A DNA stretch of 64,000 nucleotides from Micromonospora echinofusca (GTDB lineage: Bacteria; Actinomycetota; Actinomycetes; Mycobacteriales; Micromonosporaceae): positions 3,995,001 through 4,059,000 of the forward strand of contig NZ_LT607733.1 in assembly GCF_900091445.1 (NCBI RefSeq), read 5' to 3'. Both the position numbers and the translations under genes were made by a program. Positions 48,009-58,071 of the stretch are shown piece by piece. Each line of letters starts with the position of its first letter. Position 1 is the stretch's first letter. Below the pieces are notes generated by a model. The model made no database searches and was not told the origin of the DNA. It saw only the letters and a list, made by a program, of their open reading frames with translations.

Positions 48009-48965
48009 TCAGGTAACGCCGCGCCGCCGGTCCACCGCCACGTACGAGCCGGGCTGGCTCTTGGCCACGGTCTTCATCTCGGAGGCGACGGCGATCGCCT
48101 CCAGCGGGTTGGTGAAGCGCTTGCCGGAGTCGGAGAGGCAGACGCCGATCGAGAGGGTGACCAGGGCGGCCCGCCGGATGTTGCCCCGGCGGTCCTTCAG
48201 CTCCACGTAGCCGCGCGCGGCGTCCACGGGGTCGTAGAGCGAGTCGGCGGCCTTCTCGAAGTCGGTGGAGACCCGGGAGGTGAGCGGCCGGACCTGCTCC
48301 GGCGCGCAGACGATGACGAAGTCGTCCCCGCCGACGTGCCCGAGGAAGGCCGGCGGCAGCCCCACCGAGACCACCGCCCGGTGCAGGCTGCGGGCCAGGG
48401 CGGAGATGAAGTCGTCGCCCCGGACGAAGCCGTAGCGGTCGTTGACGCTCTTGAACCGGTCGATGTCGATGTAGCCGACGGCGTAGTCGACCCCGCTGCG
48501 GACCCGGTCGGAGATCTCCCGGCGGATCCGGCTGTTTCCGGGCAGCCCGGTCAGCGGCGAGACCTCGCGGAACTCCTTGTTGCGGCGCAGCGTGGAGCTG
48601 ACCCGGGCGACCAGCTCGGCGGTGTCGAAGGGCTTGACCAGGTAGTCGTCGGCGCCGGCGCTGAGCCCGTGCACCTTGTCCACCGTCATGCCCTTGGCGG
48701 TCAGCATGATCACCGGCAGTGCCGAGGTCATCGGGTCGGCCCGCAGCCGCCGGGTCAGCTCCAACCCGTCGATGCGCGGCATCATCAGGTCGACCACCGC
48801 CAGGTCGGGGCGCTGGCGCTCGATGACCTCGAGCGCCTCCTGCCCGTCGCTGGCGTGGATCACCTCGAAGCCGTGCAGGCGGAGGTTGAACTCGACGAAG
48901 CGCGCGATGTCCTCGTCGTCGTCGACGACGAGGATCACGTCCTGGCGGTCGTCGGCGGGTTCCAC
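48009..48965 (-). CDS. Response regulator with GGDEF-like output domain
   Basis: The 318-residue protein has a receiver domain (about 8-125; acidic pocket VVDDDEDIARF, phospho-acceptor in LAVVDLMMPRIDG, lysine in YLVKPFD) joined to a GGDEF domain (about 135-305). The signature reads GGDDF in HVGGDDFVIV, which conserves the metal-binding acids, so diguanylate cyclase activity is plausible but not certain; the next-to-signature helix RGDDFISALARSLH is also present. It starts with GTG 1 nt after the rpe stop and is thus probably co-transcribed with rpe. No partner histidine kinase is adjacent. Confidence 0.88.
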   Translation of the reverse strand: MEPADDRQDVILVVDDDEDIARFVEFNLRLHGFEVIHASDGQEALEVIERQRPDLAVVDLMMPRIDGLELTRRLRADPMTSALPVIMLTAKGMTVDKVHGLSAGADDYLVKPFDTAELVARVSSTLRRNKEFREVSPLTGLPGNSRIRREISDRVRSGVDYAVGYIDIDRFKSVNDRYGFVRGDDFISALARSLHRAVVSVGLPPAFLGHVGGDDFVIVCAPEQVRPLTSRVSTDFEKAADSLYDPVDAARGYVELKDRRGNIRRAALVTLSIGVCLSDSGKRFTNPLEAIAVASEMKTVAKSQPGSYVAVDRRRGVT

Positions 48966-48966
48966 C

Positions 48967-49647
48967 TCAGGCCCCGGAGGCGGCGCGTTCCGCGAGCGCC
49001 CGCAGCTTCCGCACGGCCTCGGCCGGGTCGTCGGCGCCGTAGACCGCGGTGCCGGCGACGAAGGCGTCGGCCCCCGCCTCGGACGCCTGGGCGATGGTGT
49101 CGGCGGCGATGCCGCCGTCGACCTCGATGCGCAGTTCGAGGTGGCCGGCGTCGACGTGCCGGCGGGCCGTACGCACCTTGTCGAGCAGTTGCGGGATGAA
49201 CCGCTGCCCGCCGAAGCCGGCCTTGATCGTCATGATCAGCAGCGTGTCGAAGCTCGGCAGCAGCTCCAGGTAGGGCTCGATCGGGGTGTCCCGGTCGATC
49301 GCCAGCCCGGCCTTGGCACCGGCCGAGCGCAGGTCCTTGGCCAGGGCCACCGGGTCGTCGCACGCCTCGGCGTGGAACGTCACGTTGTACGCCCCGGCGT
49401 CGGCGTACCCGGGCGCCCACCGGCGCGGATCCTCGATCATCAGGTGCACGTCGAAGGGCAGCTCGGTGGCGGCCCGCAGGCTCTGCACCACGGGCAGCCC
49501 GATGGTCAGGTTGGGCACGAAGTGGTTGTCCATGACATCCACGTGCAGCCAGTCCGCGGCGTTCTCGACGGCGCGGACCTCTTCGGCGAGACGGGCGAAA
49601 TCGGCGGCGAGGATGCTGGGCGCGACGATCGGCGGCGGTACGGTCAC
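48967..49647 (-). CDS. rpe: Ribulose-phosphate 3-epimerase
   Basis: Rpe interconverts ribulose 5-phosphate and xylulose 5-phosphate in the pentose phosphate pathway. The 226-residue TIM barrel has [45 protein letters not shown], and [12 protein letters not shown] with the phosphate-binding site. The GTG at 49647 best matches the conserved start; its ribosome-binding site is poor. It is followed directly by the receiver-GGDEF gene. Confidence 0.95.
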   Translation of the reverse strand: MTVPPPIVAPSILAADFARLAEEVRAVENAADWLHVDVMDNHFVPNLTIGLPVVQSLRAATELPFDVHLMIEDPRRWAPGYADAGAYNVTFHAEACDDPVALAKDLRSAGAKAGLAIDRDTPIEPYLELLPSFDTLLIMTIKAGFGGQRFIPQLLDKVRTARRHVDAGHLELRIEVDGGIAADTIAQASEAGADAFVAGTAVYGADDPAEAVRKLRALAERAASGA

Positions 49648-49895
49648 CGGGCCAGTGTACGAACGCGGCCGACGGCCGCCCGCAGCGCGCCACCACCCGG
49701 GACACCCGGTGACCCGACGGTGACCAGTGGTGCAGAATTGGCCCTCCCGGTGCGGCGAAACCGGACGAAGGGCCATCCGTGACTGGCCGAACGACGGAAA
49801 CGCGGCAAGACTCCATCAGGGACGGTGACGTGAGCCGCACGCCCGCGCGGTGCCCCGGCGGCGGTCGACGCGTCAGCTCCCGGAAAGGGCGGACG

Positions 49896-50783
49896 ATGCG
49901 ACGGTGGCTCGCGGCGCTGGCGCTGGCCGGCACCCTGACGGTCCTGCTGTCCGGGTGCGTACGACCGGGCGGCTCCGACGGCGACCTCACCGACGACTGG
50001 CCGGCGCTGCGGGCGCCGCAGCTGTTCGTGCCGGCCACGGACGCCTGCCTGCCCCGGATCACCGCCGTCGTGCAGGCGCGCACCTACGAGGCGGTGGACT
50101 GCTCCCGCAGCCACCTGGCCGAGACCGTGCACGTCGGCAGGTTCGCCGGGCCGACCGCCGACGGCGACCGGCCCGAACCGGGATCCGCCGCCCTGCGTCC
50201 CGCCCGCGCCGAGTGCGACCAGCGCGCCCGCGAGGTGCTCGGCGGCGACTGGCACGCCGCCCGCATCACCCTGACGGTCGCGCTGCCCGCCACCTCGGCC
50301 TGGCGCGGGGGCGCCCGCTGGTTCCGGTGCGACCTGAGCGAGACCGGCAGCATCGACAACACCCGGCCGGTGAACCGCACGGGCAGCCTGCGGGGCGCGA
50401 TGATCGGCGACTCCCCGCTGCTGCACCGCTGCTTCGACCCCAAGCTGATCGGCGACAACCTGAACTACATGGCCCCGGTGCTGTGCACCGAGCCGCACCG
50501 CGCCGAGTTCGTCGGCGTCTACGTGGAGCGGGACATGAGCTGGGCCGAGTTCGGCCGGTCCCACCAGCGGGCGCACACCCGCTGCATGGCGCTCATCGCC
50601 GCCTTCGCCGAGGTGCCCAACAACAGCGACCTGCCGTACCGGGCCGGTTCGATCTTCTATCCGCCCTCGCGGCGGGAGTGGCAGGAGGGCGACCGCGGGG
50701 TGCGGTGCTTCCTGTGGAGCGACGACCGGAAGCTGACCCGCTCCATGCGGGGCGCGGGTCCGCAAGGGTTGCCCGCGAGCTGA
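49896..50783 (+). CDS. Septum-formation-family lipoprotein
   Basis: The 295-residue protein has a lipoprotein signal peptide with lipobox LLSGC (Cys about 21), so it should be anchored to the outer face of the membrane. The rest contains eight or more cysteines in a pattern (TYEAVDCSRSHLAETVHVG, WFRCDLSETGS, LLHRCFDPK, PVLCTEPHRAEFVGVY) typical of the actinobacterial septum-formation family (DUF4190-linked). True function is unknown. GGAAAGGGCGG lies before ATG 49896. A close paralogue follows 110 bp downstream. Confidence 0.8.
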   Translation: MRRWLAALALAGTLTVLLSGCVRPGGSDGDLTDDWPALRAPQLFVPATDACLPRITAVVQARTYEAVDCSRSHLAETVHVGRFAGPTADGDRPEPGSAALRPARAECDQRAREVLGGDWHAARITLTVALPATSAWRGGARWFRCDLSETGSIDNTRPVNRTGSLRGAMIGDSPLLHRCFDPKLIGDNLNYMAPVLCTEPHRAEFVGVYVERDMSWAEFGRSHQRAHTRCMALIAAFAEVPNNSDLPYRAGSIFYPPSRREWQEGDRGVRCFLWSDDRKLTRSMRGAGPQGLPAS

Positions 50784-50893
50784 GCGGGGGTGCCGTATGC
50801 TGCCGCACCGTGGCGTGTCCGGCCGCCCGCGCGCCGGTGGGACCGCCGCGACGGCCGCCGCCGGGTGCGGCCCACGGACGGCGGGAGGTCGGG

Positions 50894-51784
50894 ATGCGAC
50901 GGTGGTGGACGGCGGCCACGGTCGGCGCGGTGGCGGCCCTGGCGCTCACGGCCTGCGCCACCCCGGCCGGCACCGACCGTGACCTGACCGACGACTGGCC
51001 GGCGCCGGCCGCGCCGCAGGCGTTCGTCCCCGCCGCCGGGGTCTGCCACTCCGGTGTGCAGGACGTCGGCTACCTCTCCGCCTACCGCCCCGTCGACTGC
51101 GCGCTGCCGCACCGCACGGAGACCGTGCACGTCGGCACGCTGACCGGCGCGGGAGCCGAGCGCGCCACGCCCCCGCCGGCCGGCTCGGCCGGCGTGCGGG
51201 CCGCCCGCGCCGAGTGCGACACGAAGGTCAGGGCGGTGCTCGGCGGCGACTGGCGCTCCGGGCGGCTCGGGCTCACCGTGGTGCTGCCGTCGCCGCAGGC
51301 GTGGGGTGGCGGCGCCCGCTGGTTCCGCTGCGACCTGAGCGAACAGACCAGCCTCGACGAGGCCGGCGCGAAGGACCGGACGGGCAGCCTGAAGGGCGCG
51401 CTGACCGGCGCCGCCCCCCTCGCCCACCGCTGCTTCAACCCGAAGACGCGCGGCGACGAGGTCCGCGAGATGGTGCCGGTGGCCTGCACCAGCAGGCACC
51501 GTGCCGAGTTCGTCGGCGTCTGGCAGGCCCCCGACACCAGCTACGACGCCTTCAGCCGCGACACCCGCAAGGTGCACCGGGCGTGCCGGACGCTGATCGC
51601 GAAGTACGCCAGGGTGCCGGACAACGGCGACCTCCAGTACCGGGCCGGCTCGATCTACTACCACCCCTTCGAACGGGAGTGGCGCAACGGCAACCGGGGC
51701 GTGCAGTGCTTCCTGTGGGTCAGCGACCGCCACCTCACCAGGTCGGTCAAGGGCGCCGGCACGAAGGGCCTGCCGGTCACCTGA
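50894..51784 (+). CDS. Septum-formation-family lipoprotein, paralogue
   Basis: The 296-residue protein is a tandem duplicate of the preceding gene, roughly half identical by eye: the same DLTDDWPAPAAPQ start, WFRCDLSEQTS, AHRCFNPKTRGDE, HRAEFVGVWQAPDTSYDAF and YRAGSIYYHPFEREW. The lipobox is ALTAC (Cys about 21). ATG 50894 has GGGAGG 6 nt upstream. Conserved cysteines suggest several disulfides in an extracytoplasmic domain. It converges on the secreted aminopeptidase gene, 43 nt away. Confidence 0.8.
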   Translation: MRRWWTAATVGAVAALALTACATPAGTDRDLTDDWPAPAAPQAFVPAAGVCHSGVQDVGYLSAYRPVDCALPHRTETVHVGTLTGAGAERATPPPAGSAGVRAARAECDTKVRAVLGGDWRSGRLGLTVVLPSPQAWGGGARWFRCDLSEQTSLDEAGAKDRTGSLKGALTGAAPLAHRCFNPKTRGDEVREMVPVACTSRHRAEFVGVWQAPDTSYDAFSRDTRKVHRACRTLIAKYARVPDNGDLQYRAGSIYYHPFEREWRNGNRGVQCFLWVSDRHLTRSVKGAGTKGLPVT

Positions 51785-51827
51785 GCGGGGCGGTCAGCGT
51801 CGCCGACCGCCCCGACCCCTGTGGTGG

Positions 51828-53567
51828 TCAGCTCGCCTGGAGCGTCACGTCGTCGATGACGAAGCTGGTCTGCAACGAGGCGTCCTCGGTGCCGGTGAAC
51901 TTCAGCGTCACCGTCTGCCCCGCGTACCCCGCCACGTTGAACGACCGCTGGGTGTAACCCGCCGCCGCGTTCAGGTTCGAGTACGTCGCCAGGGTGGCCG
52001 TGCCCACCTGCACCACCAACCGGTCGTACGCGGTGCTCGTGGTCGTCTCCGCCGTGTCGACGTGCAGCCAGAAGGACAGCGTGTAGCTCGCGCAGCCCGC
52101 CGGGATCGTCACCGACTGCGACAACGTGTCGGTGCGCGTCGAGCCGTACCCCACCAGCCACGCCTTGTACGAGCCGGTCCGCGCCGGCTGGTCGGCGTCG
52201 TTGGTGATGACGCCCGACGACGCCGTCCACGGCGACGACCCGCTCTCGAACCCGCCGTTGCCGATGAGCTGCCCACCGGCGCACCCGCCGCCGCCACCGA
52301 CGGTCAGGGTGTAGCTGGCCGAACGCGAGACGCCGCCGGAGCCTGCGCCCCTGACCGTGACGGAGTAGGTGCCCACCGCGGCCGAGGCCGACGCGCTCAG
52401 CGTCATGGTGGCGGAGCCGCCGGAGGTGACCGAGGACGGGCTGAACGACGCGGTGACGCCCGCCGGAAGGCCGGTCGCCGACAGGCCGACCGTCTGGGCC
52501 GTGCCGGCGGTGGTGGCCGTGGAGACCGTCGCCGTGGTCGACGCGCCGCGCTGCACCGAGCCCGACGCCGGGCTCACCGCGACGGAGAAGTCGTTGGTCG
52601 CCGAGCCCACGGCGGTCTGCCAGATGGCGTACGCGATCCCGTCGGCGCTGCGGTTGAGCACCGTGGCGCTGACGTTCGAGGTGGTGTCGCAGGAGCGGTG
52701 GTAGCACGGGTCGTACGCCGAGCCGGAGGTGCCACCCCACTTGGCGGCCTGCGCCGAGGTCTTGCGGGCGCTGGCGCCCGCGGCGTACCCGGAGGTCTGG
52801 ATGCCGGCCTGCGCGAACGGGTAGTCGTCGGAACGGCCCTGGCCCTCGACGTTCTCCTCCGGCTGGATGTTCAGCGAGTCCCAGTACGCCTTCAGCGGAG
52901 CGGCCGTGGCGGAGGTGATCCGGTTGATGAAGTAACCGCCGTTGACGGAGCCGATCATGTCGAAGTTGTAGTAGCCCTTGATGTAGCCCCGCTGGGTGGC
53001 GCTCAGCGAGCGGACGTAGAAGTCCGAACCGTTGAGGCCCTGCTCCTCGTCGGTCCACCAGGCGAACCGGACCCGCTTGGTCATCGTCGGGTTCTGCTGG
53101 GCCAGCACCAGCGCGTTCTCCAGCAGCGCCGACGAGCCGGTGGCGTTGTCGTTGATGCCCGGGCCGGCGGAGACGCCGTCGAGGTGCGAGCCGAACATGA
53201 CGACCTGGTCGGCGGGCCCGCCCGGCCACTCGGCGATCAGGTTGTTCGACCGGTAGGTGCAGTCGGTGCAGACCTGCTCCGTCACCGTGTAGCCGGCGGC
53301 CTGGAGCCTCGTCTTGACGTACGCCACGGAGGCCGTGTAGCCGGCGCTGCCGGCACGCCGGTTGCCGCCGTTCTGGGTGGCGATGGTCTGGAACTGCGCA
53401 AGGTGGGCCTGAACGTTGGCCACCGCGATGTCCGGCGCGGCCAGGGCCTGCGCGGCGGGCGCGAGCACGCCGGCGGCCGGGGCCGCCGACGCCGGCGCGA
53501 CAGCCGTCGCCACGCCGCCGGTGAGGACGGCGAGCGCTAGCCCAGCGGTCAGGATTCTTCGCTTCAT
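51828..53567 (-). CDS. Secreted M28-family aminopeptidase with Ig-like and C-terminal jelly-roll domains
   Basis: The 579-residue exported protein has a signal peptide (residues 1-about 29, cleavage near ASA-AP), an M28 zinc peptidase domain (about 45-310) with ligand motifs [43 protein letters not shown] and [10 protein letters not shown], an Ig-like domain (about 318-400), a Gly-rich linker, and a C-terminal beta-sandwich resembling carbohydrate- or substrate-binding modules (about 410-579). It is similar in layout to Streptomyces aminopeptidases. The start ATG 53567 has GAGGAG 6 nt upstream, which can be hidden in a hairpin. Confidence 0.9.
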   Translation of the reverse strand: MKRRILTAGLALAVLTGGVATAVAPASAAPAAGVLAPAAQALAAPDIAVANVQAHLAQFQTIATQNGGNRRAGSAGYTASVAYVKTRLQAAGYTVTEQVCTDCTYRSNNLIAEWPGGPADQVVMFGSHLDGVSAGPGINDNATGSSALLENALVLAQQNPTMTKRVRFAWWTDEEQGLNGSDFYVRSLSATQRGYIKGYYNFDMIGSVNGGYFINRITSATAAPLKAYWDSLNIQPEENVEGQGRSDDYPFAQAGIQTSGYAAGASARKTSAQAAKWGGTSGSAYDPCYHRSCDTTSNVSATVLNRSADGIAYAIWQTAVGSATNDFSVAVSPASGSVQRGASTTATVSTATTAGTAQTVGLSATGLPAGVTASFSPSSVTSGGSATMTLSASASAAVGTYSVTVRGAGSGGVSRSASYTLTVGGGGGCAGGQLIGNGGFESGSSPWTASSGVITNDADQPARTGSYKAWLVGYGSTRTDTLSQSVTIPAGCASYTLSFWLHVDTAETTTSTAYDRLVVQVGTATLATYSNLNAAAGYTQRSFNVAGYAGQTVTLKFTGTEDASLQTSFVIDDVTLQAS

Positions 53568-53570
53568 GGA

Positions 53571-53613
53571 CACTCCTCGATAAGTGGTGGCCTGATCATG
53601 CCATCGAGGAGTG
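53571..53613 (-). promoter_or_regulatory. Hairpin masking the aminopeptidase ribosome-binding site
   Basis: CACTCCTCGAT (53571-53581) and ATCGAGGAGTG (53603-53613) form a perfect 11-bp stem with a 21-nt loop. On the mRNA the 3' arm contains the GAGGAG ribosome-binding site and ends 3 nt before the start codon. Confidence 0.55.
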
Positions 53614-53627
53614 CGAATGGGCGATAG

Positions 53628-53663
53628 GCCCGGGCGGGCAGATCCGAGTCCACCCGCCCGGGC
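53628..53663 (-). terminator. Terminator after rsmB
   Basis: GCCCGGGCGGG (53628-53638) and CCCGCCCGGGC (53653-53663) form a perfect 11-bp stem with a 14-nt loop, 34 nt after the rsmB stop and upstream of the aminopeptidase gene. Confidence 0.6.
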
Positions 53664-53697
53664 GCCACCCGCGAAGGGCCGGCCCTGAGCCGCCCGC

Positions 53698-55269
53698 TCA
53701 GGTGCGACGCAGCATCGCCAGGAACATCGCGTCGGTGCCGTGCCGGTGCGGCCACAACTGCACCGTCGGCCCGTCGCCGAGACCGGGCATCCCCGCCGGC
53801 AGCAGCGGCCGGGCGTCGACGAAGTCGACGGGCACCCCGGAGCGGCGGGCCGCCTCGGTCACCGTCACGTGCGTCTCCACCGTGTGCGGGGAGCACGTCA
53901 CGTAGGCGACCAGCCCGCCCGGACGGGCCGCGCGCAGCGCCGCGGCCAGCAGCTCGCGCTGCAACCGGGTCAGCGGCGGCAGGTCCGAGGGCTGGCGCCG
54001 CCACCGGGACTCCGGCCGGCGGCGCAGCGACCCCAGCCCCGTGCAGGGCGCGTCGACGAGCACCCGGTCGAAGTGTCCCTCCGGCAGCTTCGGGTCCGCG
54101 CCGACGGTGCGGCCGTCGGTGTGCAGCACGGTCACCGGCAGGCCCCGGGTGGCCTGCTCGACCAGCCGGGCCCGGTGCTCGGAGACCTCGACCGCGGTCA
54201 GTCGCGCGTCGCGCTGGGCGGCGAGGGCGCCGAGCAGGCCGGACTTGCCGCCCGGGCCGGCGCACAGGTCCAGCCAGCGCCCGTCCGGGCCGTCGAGCGG
54301 AGCCACCGCGAGGGCGTTGGCCACCAGTTGGGAGCCCTCGTCCTGCACGTGGGCACGGCCCTGCGCGAGCGCCGGCACGTCGCCGGGCGCCCCGCCGGAG
54401 AGATAGACGGCGTACGGCGAGAAGGCCCCCGGTGCGCCGCCGACCTCGTCGGCCAGCTCCGCCGGGTCGGCCAGCCCGGGCCGCGCGCACAGGTGCACGG
54501 GCGGACGCTCGTTGTCCTCGATCAGCAGCCGGGTCGTCTCGCCGAGGTCGCCACCGAGCGCCTCGGCGAAGGCCCGCACGATCCACTGCGGATGGCTGTA
54601 CGTCAGGGCGAGGTGCCCGATCGGATCGCTCTCGGCCGACGGGGCCAGCTTGGCCACCCAGGCGTCGGCGTCCCGGCCGGCGACCTCGCGCAGCACCGCG
54701 TTGGCGAAGCCCGTCGCGCCGGCACCCACCGACTTGACCAGGTCGACGGTCGAGGAGACCGCGGCGTGCGCCGGCACCCGCGTGTGCAGGAGCTGGTAGG
54801 CACCCAGCCGCAGCGCGTCGCGTACCGGCGGGTCGATGCGCTGCACGTCGCGCCCGGCGGCGTCGCCGAGGATGGCGTCGAGGGTGCCGAGGCGGCGCAG
54901 CGTGCCGTAGGTCAGCTCGGTGGCGAAGGCGGCGTCGCGGCCGACCAGTCCCGCGTCGCGCAGCAGCGACGGGAGCACCAGGTTGGCGTACGCGTCGTCG
55001 CGGTGCACCGCCGCGACCGCCTCGTAGGCCACCTGGCGCGGCAGGTCCACCGTCGGCCGGGCCATGGGGCGCCGGCCGCCGTCACGGCGGTCACCGCCGG
55101 ACCGGGCGCCCCACGGGCCGCCCCGCGCCGGCCGCTCGCCACGCTGGCCGCCCGAGGGACGCTGGTCGCGCCCGCCGGACCGCTCGTCGCGTCGTCCACC
55201 GTCGAAGCGCTCGTCGCGTCGCTCGGCGGCGAAGCGGTCACCCGAGGGCCGTTCCGATGGGCCGGTCAC
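53698..55269 (-). CDS. rsmB: RsmB-type 16S rRNA cytosine-5 methyltransferase
   Basis: The 523-residue protein has a NusB-like RNA-binding domain (about 75-220) and a Rossmann methyltransferase domain (about 240-520) with the SAM motif [15 protein letters not shown] and the catalytic cysteines in [15 protein letters not shown] and [12 protein letters not shown]. It should methylate a cytosine in 16S rRNA (position 967 in E. coli). The first about 67 residues are a highly charged Arg/Gly/Asp repeat-like tail not found in E. coli RsmB. GTG 55269 overlaps the fmt stop (GTGA); an internal ATG at residue 69 would remove the tail. Confidence 0.93.
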   Translation of the reverse strand: MTGPSERPSGDRFAAERRDERFDGGRRDERSGGRDQRPSGGQRGERPARGGPWGARSGGDRRDGGRRPMARPTVDLPRQVAYEAVAAVHRDDAYANLVLPSLLRDAGLVGRDAAFATELTYGTLRRLGTLDAILGDAAGRDVQRIDPPVRDALRLGAYQLLHTRVPAHAAVSSTVDLVKSVGAGATGFANAVLREVAGRDADAWVAKLAPSAESDPIGHLALTYSHPQWIVRAFAEALGGDLGETTRLLIEDNERPPVHLCARPGLADPAELADEVGGAPGAFSPYAVYLSGGAPGDVPALAQGRAHVQDEGSQLVANALAVAPLDGPDGRWLDLCAGPGGKSGLLGALAAQRDARLTAVEVSEHRARLVEQATRGLPVTVLHTDGRTVGADPKLPEGHFDRVLVDAPCTGLGSLRRRPESRWRRQPSDLPPLTRLQRELLAAALRAARPGGLVAYVTCSPHTVETHVTVTEAARRSGVPVDFVDARPLLPAGMPGLGDGPTVQLWPHRHGTDAMFLAMLRRT

Positions 55270-56192
55270 GCGAGCTCCTCCCCCGCGGCGACCCGGACGC
55301 CCCGCGCCCAGTCGGTCGCCGGCATCGCCCGCTTGCCCGCCGCCCGGACCTCGCCGAGCCGCACCGGGGTGGTCGCCGTGCCGGCCAGCACCCGCGACTT
55401 CTCCACCAGCAGCTCACCCGGCTTCAGCTCCGGGCCGTCGGGCACCGGGGTGACCGGGCCCAGCTTGACGCGCTCGCCCCGGAACGTCGTCCACGGGCCG
55501 GGCGCCGGGGTGCAGGCCCGCACCCGCCGGTCGACCGCGAAGGCGGGGTCGGACCAGCGCACCCGGGCATCCTCCACGGTCAGCTTCGGCGCCAGCGACA
55601 CCCCGTCGGCGGGCTGCGGCTCGGCCCGGGCGGTGCCGTCGTCGATCGCGTCGAGGACAGCCACCAGCAGGCCGGCGCCGGAGTGCGCCAGCCGCTCCAG
55701 CAGGTCGCCGGACGTGTCGGCGGGACGGATCTCGTCCGTCAGCGTGCCGTAGACCGGGCCGGTGTCCAGCCCCTCCTCCAGTTGGAACACGCTCGCCCCG
55801 GTCAGCTCGTCGCCGTGCAGCACGGCGTGCTGCACGGGCGCGGCACCGCGCCAGGCGGGCAGCAGCGAGAAGTGCAGGTTGATCCACCCGTGGCGGGGGA
55901 TCTCCAGGGCCGCCGGCGGCACCAGCGCACCGTAGGCGACCACGGGGACGCAGTCGGGGGCCAGCTCGCGCAGCCGGTCCTGGAACTCCGGCTCGCGCGG
56001 CCGGGCGGGGGTCAGCACCTCGACCCCGTGCTCGTCGGCCCACGCCCCCACCGGGGAACGGGCCAGCCCGCGACCGCGCCCCGCGGGGGCGTCCGGCCGG
56101 GTGACCACGGCGACGAGTTCGTGCCGGGAGGCCGCCACGGCGGCCAGGGCGGGGACGGCGACGGCCGGCGTGCCGGCGAAGATCACGCGCAC
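55266..56192 (-). CDS. fmt: Methionyl-tRNA formyltransferase
   Basis: Fmt formylates initiator methionyl-tRNA using formyl-tetrahydrofolate. The 308-residue protein has the N-terminal [14 protein letters not shown], the catalytic core [26 protein letters not shown] (Asn, His and Asp site split between NLHFSLLP and LDTGPVYG) and a C-terminal OB-like tRNA domain (about 205-305). It starts with GTG 4 nt after the def stop and overlaps rsmB by 4 nt. The def-fmt-rsmB order is widely conserved. Confidence 0.97.
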   Translation of the reverse strand: MRVIFAGTPAVAVPALAAVAASRHELVAVVTRPDAPAGRGRGLARSPVGAWADEHGVEVLTPARPREPEFQDRLRELAPDCVPVVAYGALVPPAALEIPRHGWINLHFSLLPAWRGAAPVQHAVLHGDELTGASVFQLEEGLDTGPVYGTLTDEIRPADTSGDLLERLAHSGAGLLVAVLDAIDDGTARAEPQPADGVSLAPKLTVEDARVRWSDPAFAVDRRVRACTPAPGPWTTFRGERVKLGPVTPVPDGPELKPGELLVEKSRVLAGTATTPVRLGEVRAAGKRAMPATDWARGVRVAAGEELA

Positions 56193-56196
56193 GGGC

Positions 56197-56757
56197 TCAC
56201 CGACCCAGGCCGAAGGGGCTGCCGGAGGCGTGCGGGTTGAGCTTGACCGTCGGCGGGGCGCCCGGGTCGTACCACTCCGCCTGGCGGATCGCCTTCATCG
56301 CCTCCTTGCGTCCGGCCGGGTCCAGCCGGTCCACGAAGAGCACCCCGTCGAGGTGGTCGGTCTCGTGCTGCACGCAGCGCGCCATCAGGCCGGTGCCGAC
56401 GATCTGCATCGGGTCGCCGTAGCCGTTGAAGCCCTTGGCGACCACGTTCTGCCGGCGCTTGGTGTCGAAGTAGAGCCCGGGGATGGACAGGCAGCCCTCG
56501 GGGCCGTCCTGCTCCTCGGCGTCGGGAAACTCCAGCACCGGGTTGACCAGGTGGCCGACCACGTCGTCGACGTCGAAGGTGAACACCCGCAGGCCCACAC
56601 CGAGCTGCGGCGCGGCGAGGCCGGCGCCGTTCTGCTCACGCATCGTGTCGGTCAGGTCGGCGATGAGCTTGCGCAGCTCGACGTCGAAGTCGACCACCGG
56701 GTCGGCCGGCGTGCGCAGCACCGGATCTCCGAACAGACGGATGGGCTGGACGGTCAC
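56197..56757 (-). CDS. def: Peptide deformylase
   Basis: Def removes the N-formyl group from new proteins. The 186-residue metalloenzyme has all three motifs: [18 protein letters not shown] with the metal cysteine, and QHETDHLDG with two metal histidines and the catalytic glutamate. It starts with GTG. A C-terminal extension of about 20 residues ([19 protein letters not shown]) is common in actinobacterial enzymes. It heads the def-fmt-rsmB operon. Confidence 0.97.
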   Translation of the reverse strand: MTVQPIRLFGDPVLRTPADPVVDFDVELRKLIADLTDTMREQNGAGLAAPQLGVGLRVFTFDVDDVVGHLVNPVLEFPDAEEQDGPEGCLSIPGLYFDTKRRQNVVAKGFNGYGDPMQIVGTGLMARCVQHETDHLDGVLFVDRLDPAGRKEAMKAIRQAEWYDPGAPPTVKLNPHASGSPFGLGR

Positions 56758-56799
56758 TCGGCATTGCTCCTTCGGCGGGCGGACTGCTGCCGTACCAGT

Positions 56800-58071
56800 C
56801 TACGGAGTGCCGCCGGCCGCCCCGGCCGGCGTACCGTCACGCGGCGCGGGCGGCGGGGTGTCGATGGTCACCGGCAGGCTCTCGTAGCCGCGCAGGACCA
56901 GCCTGGACCGGTGCCGCGGCGGGGCGACGAGGGCCAGCCCGGGCAGCCGGCGCAGCAGCTGTGGGAAGGCGACCTGCGCCTCCAGCCGGGCGAGGCCGGC
57001 GCCGAGGCAGAAGTGCGGGCCGGCGCCGAAGGACAGCGGGTGGCTCTGGGCCCGCCACGGGTCGAAGCGCTCCGGCTCGGGGTAGCGCCGGGGGTCCCGG
57101 TTGGCGGCGGCGAGCAGCAGCAGCACCCAGCCGTCGGTGGGCACCTCGACGCCGCCCACGGTGACCGGCGCGCTGGCCAGCCGGGTGGTGAGCTGCACCG
57201 GCGGGTCGTAGCGGAGCAGCTCCTCGACGTACGCCGGGGCGAGCTGCGGGTGCCCGCGCAACGCGTCGGCCGCGCGCGGGTGCGCCAGCAGCACCGCCAG
57301 GCCGTTGCCGAGCAGGTTGGTGGTCGTCTCGAAGCCGGCGACCAGCAGCACCACCAGGTTGGCCAGCAGCTCGTCGCCGGAGAGCCGCTCGCCGTCGGTG
57401 TCGTGCACCCGCACCAGCGCGGTGGTCAGGTCGTCGGCCGGGGCGCGCCGACGGGCCGCGACCAGCTCGGCGAAGTAGTCGCGCAGCTCGACCGCGCCCC
57501 GGTCGGCCACGGCCAGCTCCTCCGGCGTGATCACCGGCTCCAGCACCCCGGTCAGGTCGGCCGCCCAGCGCCGGAACAGCGGCCGGTCTGCCGCCGGTAC
57601 GCCGAGCAGCGCGCAGATCACCCCGACCGGCAGCGGGTAGGCGAACTCGGCCAGGAAGTCGACGGGCTCGCCGCCGTCGCCCCGCCGCAGCATGGCGTCG
57701 ATCAGCTCGTCGGCCTGGGCCGCCACCACGTCGCGCATCGCGGCGATCCGGCGCGGGGTGAAGGCGCCCGCCGCGAGCCGGCGCATCCGGCTGTGGTCGG
57801 GCGGGTTGGTGCGCAGCATCGACCGGGAGATCGACGCGATGGCGGGGCTGTCCCGCCAGCCAGGCAGGAACCGGTCGCGCAGCGCGTCGTCGAGCACCCC
57901 GAGCCGGGGATCGCGGAGCAACTCGTCGGCCTCGGCGTAACCGGTCACCGCGAACATGGCCGGGCCGGCCTGGACCACCGGCCCGAAGGCGCGCAGCCGC
58001 TCGTACGCCGGGTAGGGGTCGATCCGGCCCTGCGGCGACATGAGCAGCGCGACGGTGTCGGCGGCGTCCAT
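56800..58071 (-). CDS. Cytochrome P450
   Basis: The 423-residue soluble P450 has the I-helix oxygen-activation motif AGFETTTNLLGNG, the ExxR motif EELLRYDPPVQ, and the heme-cysteine loop FGAGPHFCLGAGLAR. Layout and length match bacterial CYP107/CYP105-like monooxygenases. Substrate is unknown and no ferredoxin gene is adjacent. ATG 58071 has GGGAGG 7 nt upstream. It lies 42 nt upstream of def and 146 nt downstream of the kinase-ParB gene on the same strand. There are no biosynthetic genes around it that would define a natural-product cluster. Confidence 0.93.
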   Translation of the reverse strand: MDAADTVALLMSPQGRIDPYPAYERLRAFGPVVQAGPAMFAVTGYAEADELLRDPRLGVLDDALRDRFLPGWRDSPAIASISRSMLRTNPPDHSRMRRLAAGAFTPRRIAAMRDVVAAQADELIDAMLRRGDGGEPVDFLAEFAYPLPVGVICALLGVPAADRPLFRRWAADLTGVLEPVITPEELAVADRGAVELRDYFAELVAARRRAPADDLTTALVRVHDTDGERLSGDELLANLVVLLVAGFETTTNLLGNGLAVLLAHPRAADALRGHPQLAPAYVEELLRYDPPVQLTTRLASAPVTVGGVEVPTDGWVLLLLAAANRDPRRYPEPERFDPWRAQSHPLSFGAGPHFCLGAGLARLEAQVAFPQLLRRLPGLALVAPPRHRSRLVLRGYESLPVTIDTPPPAPRDGTPAGAAGGTP

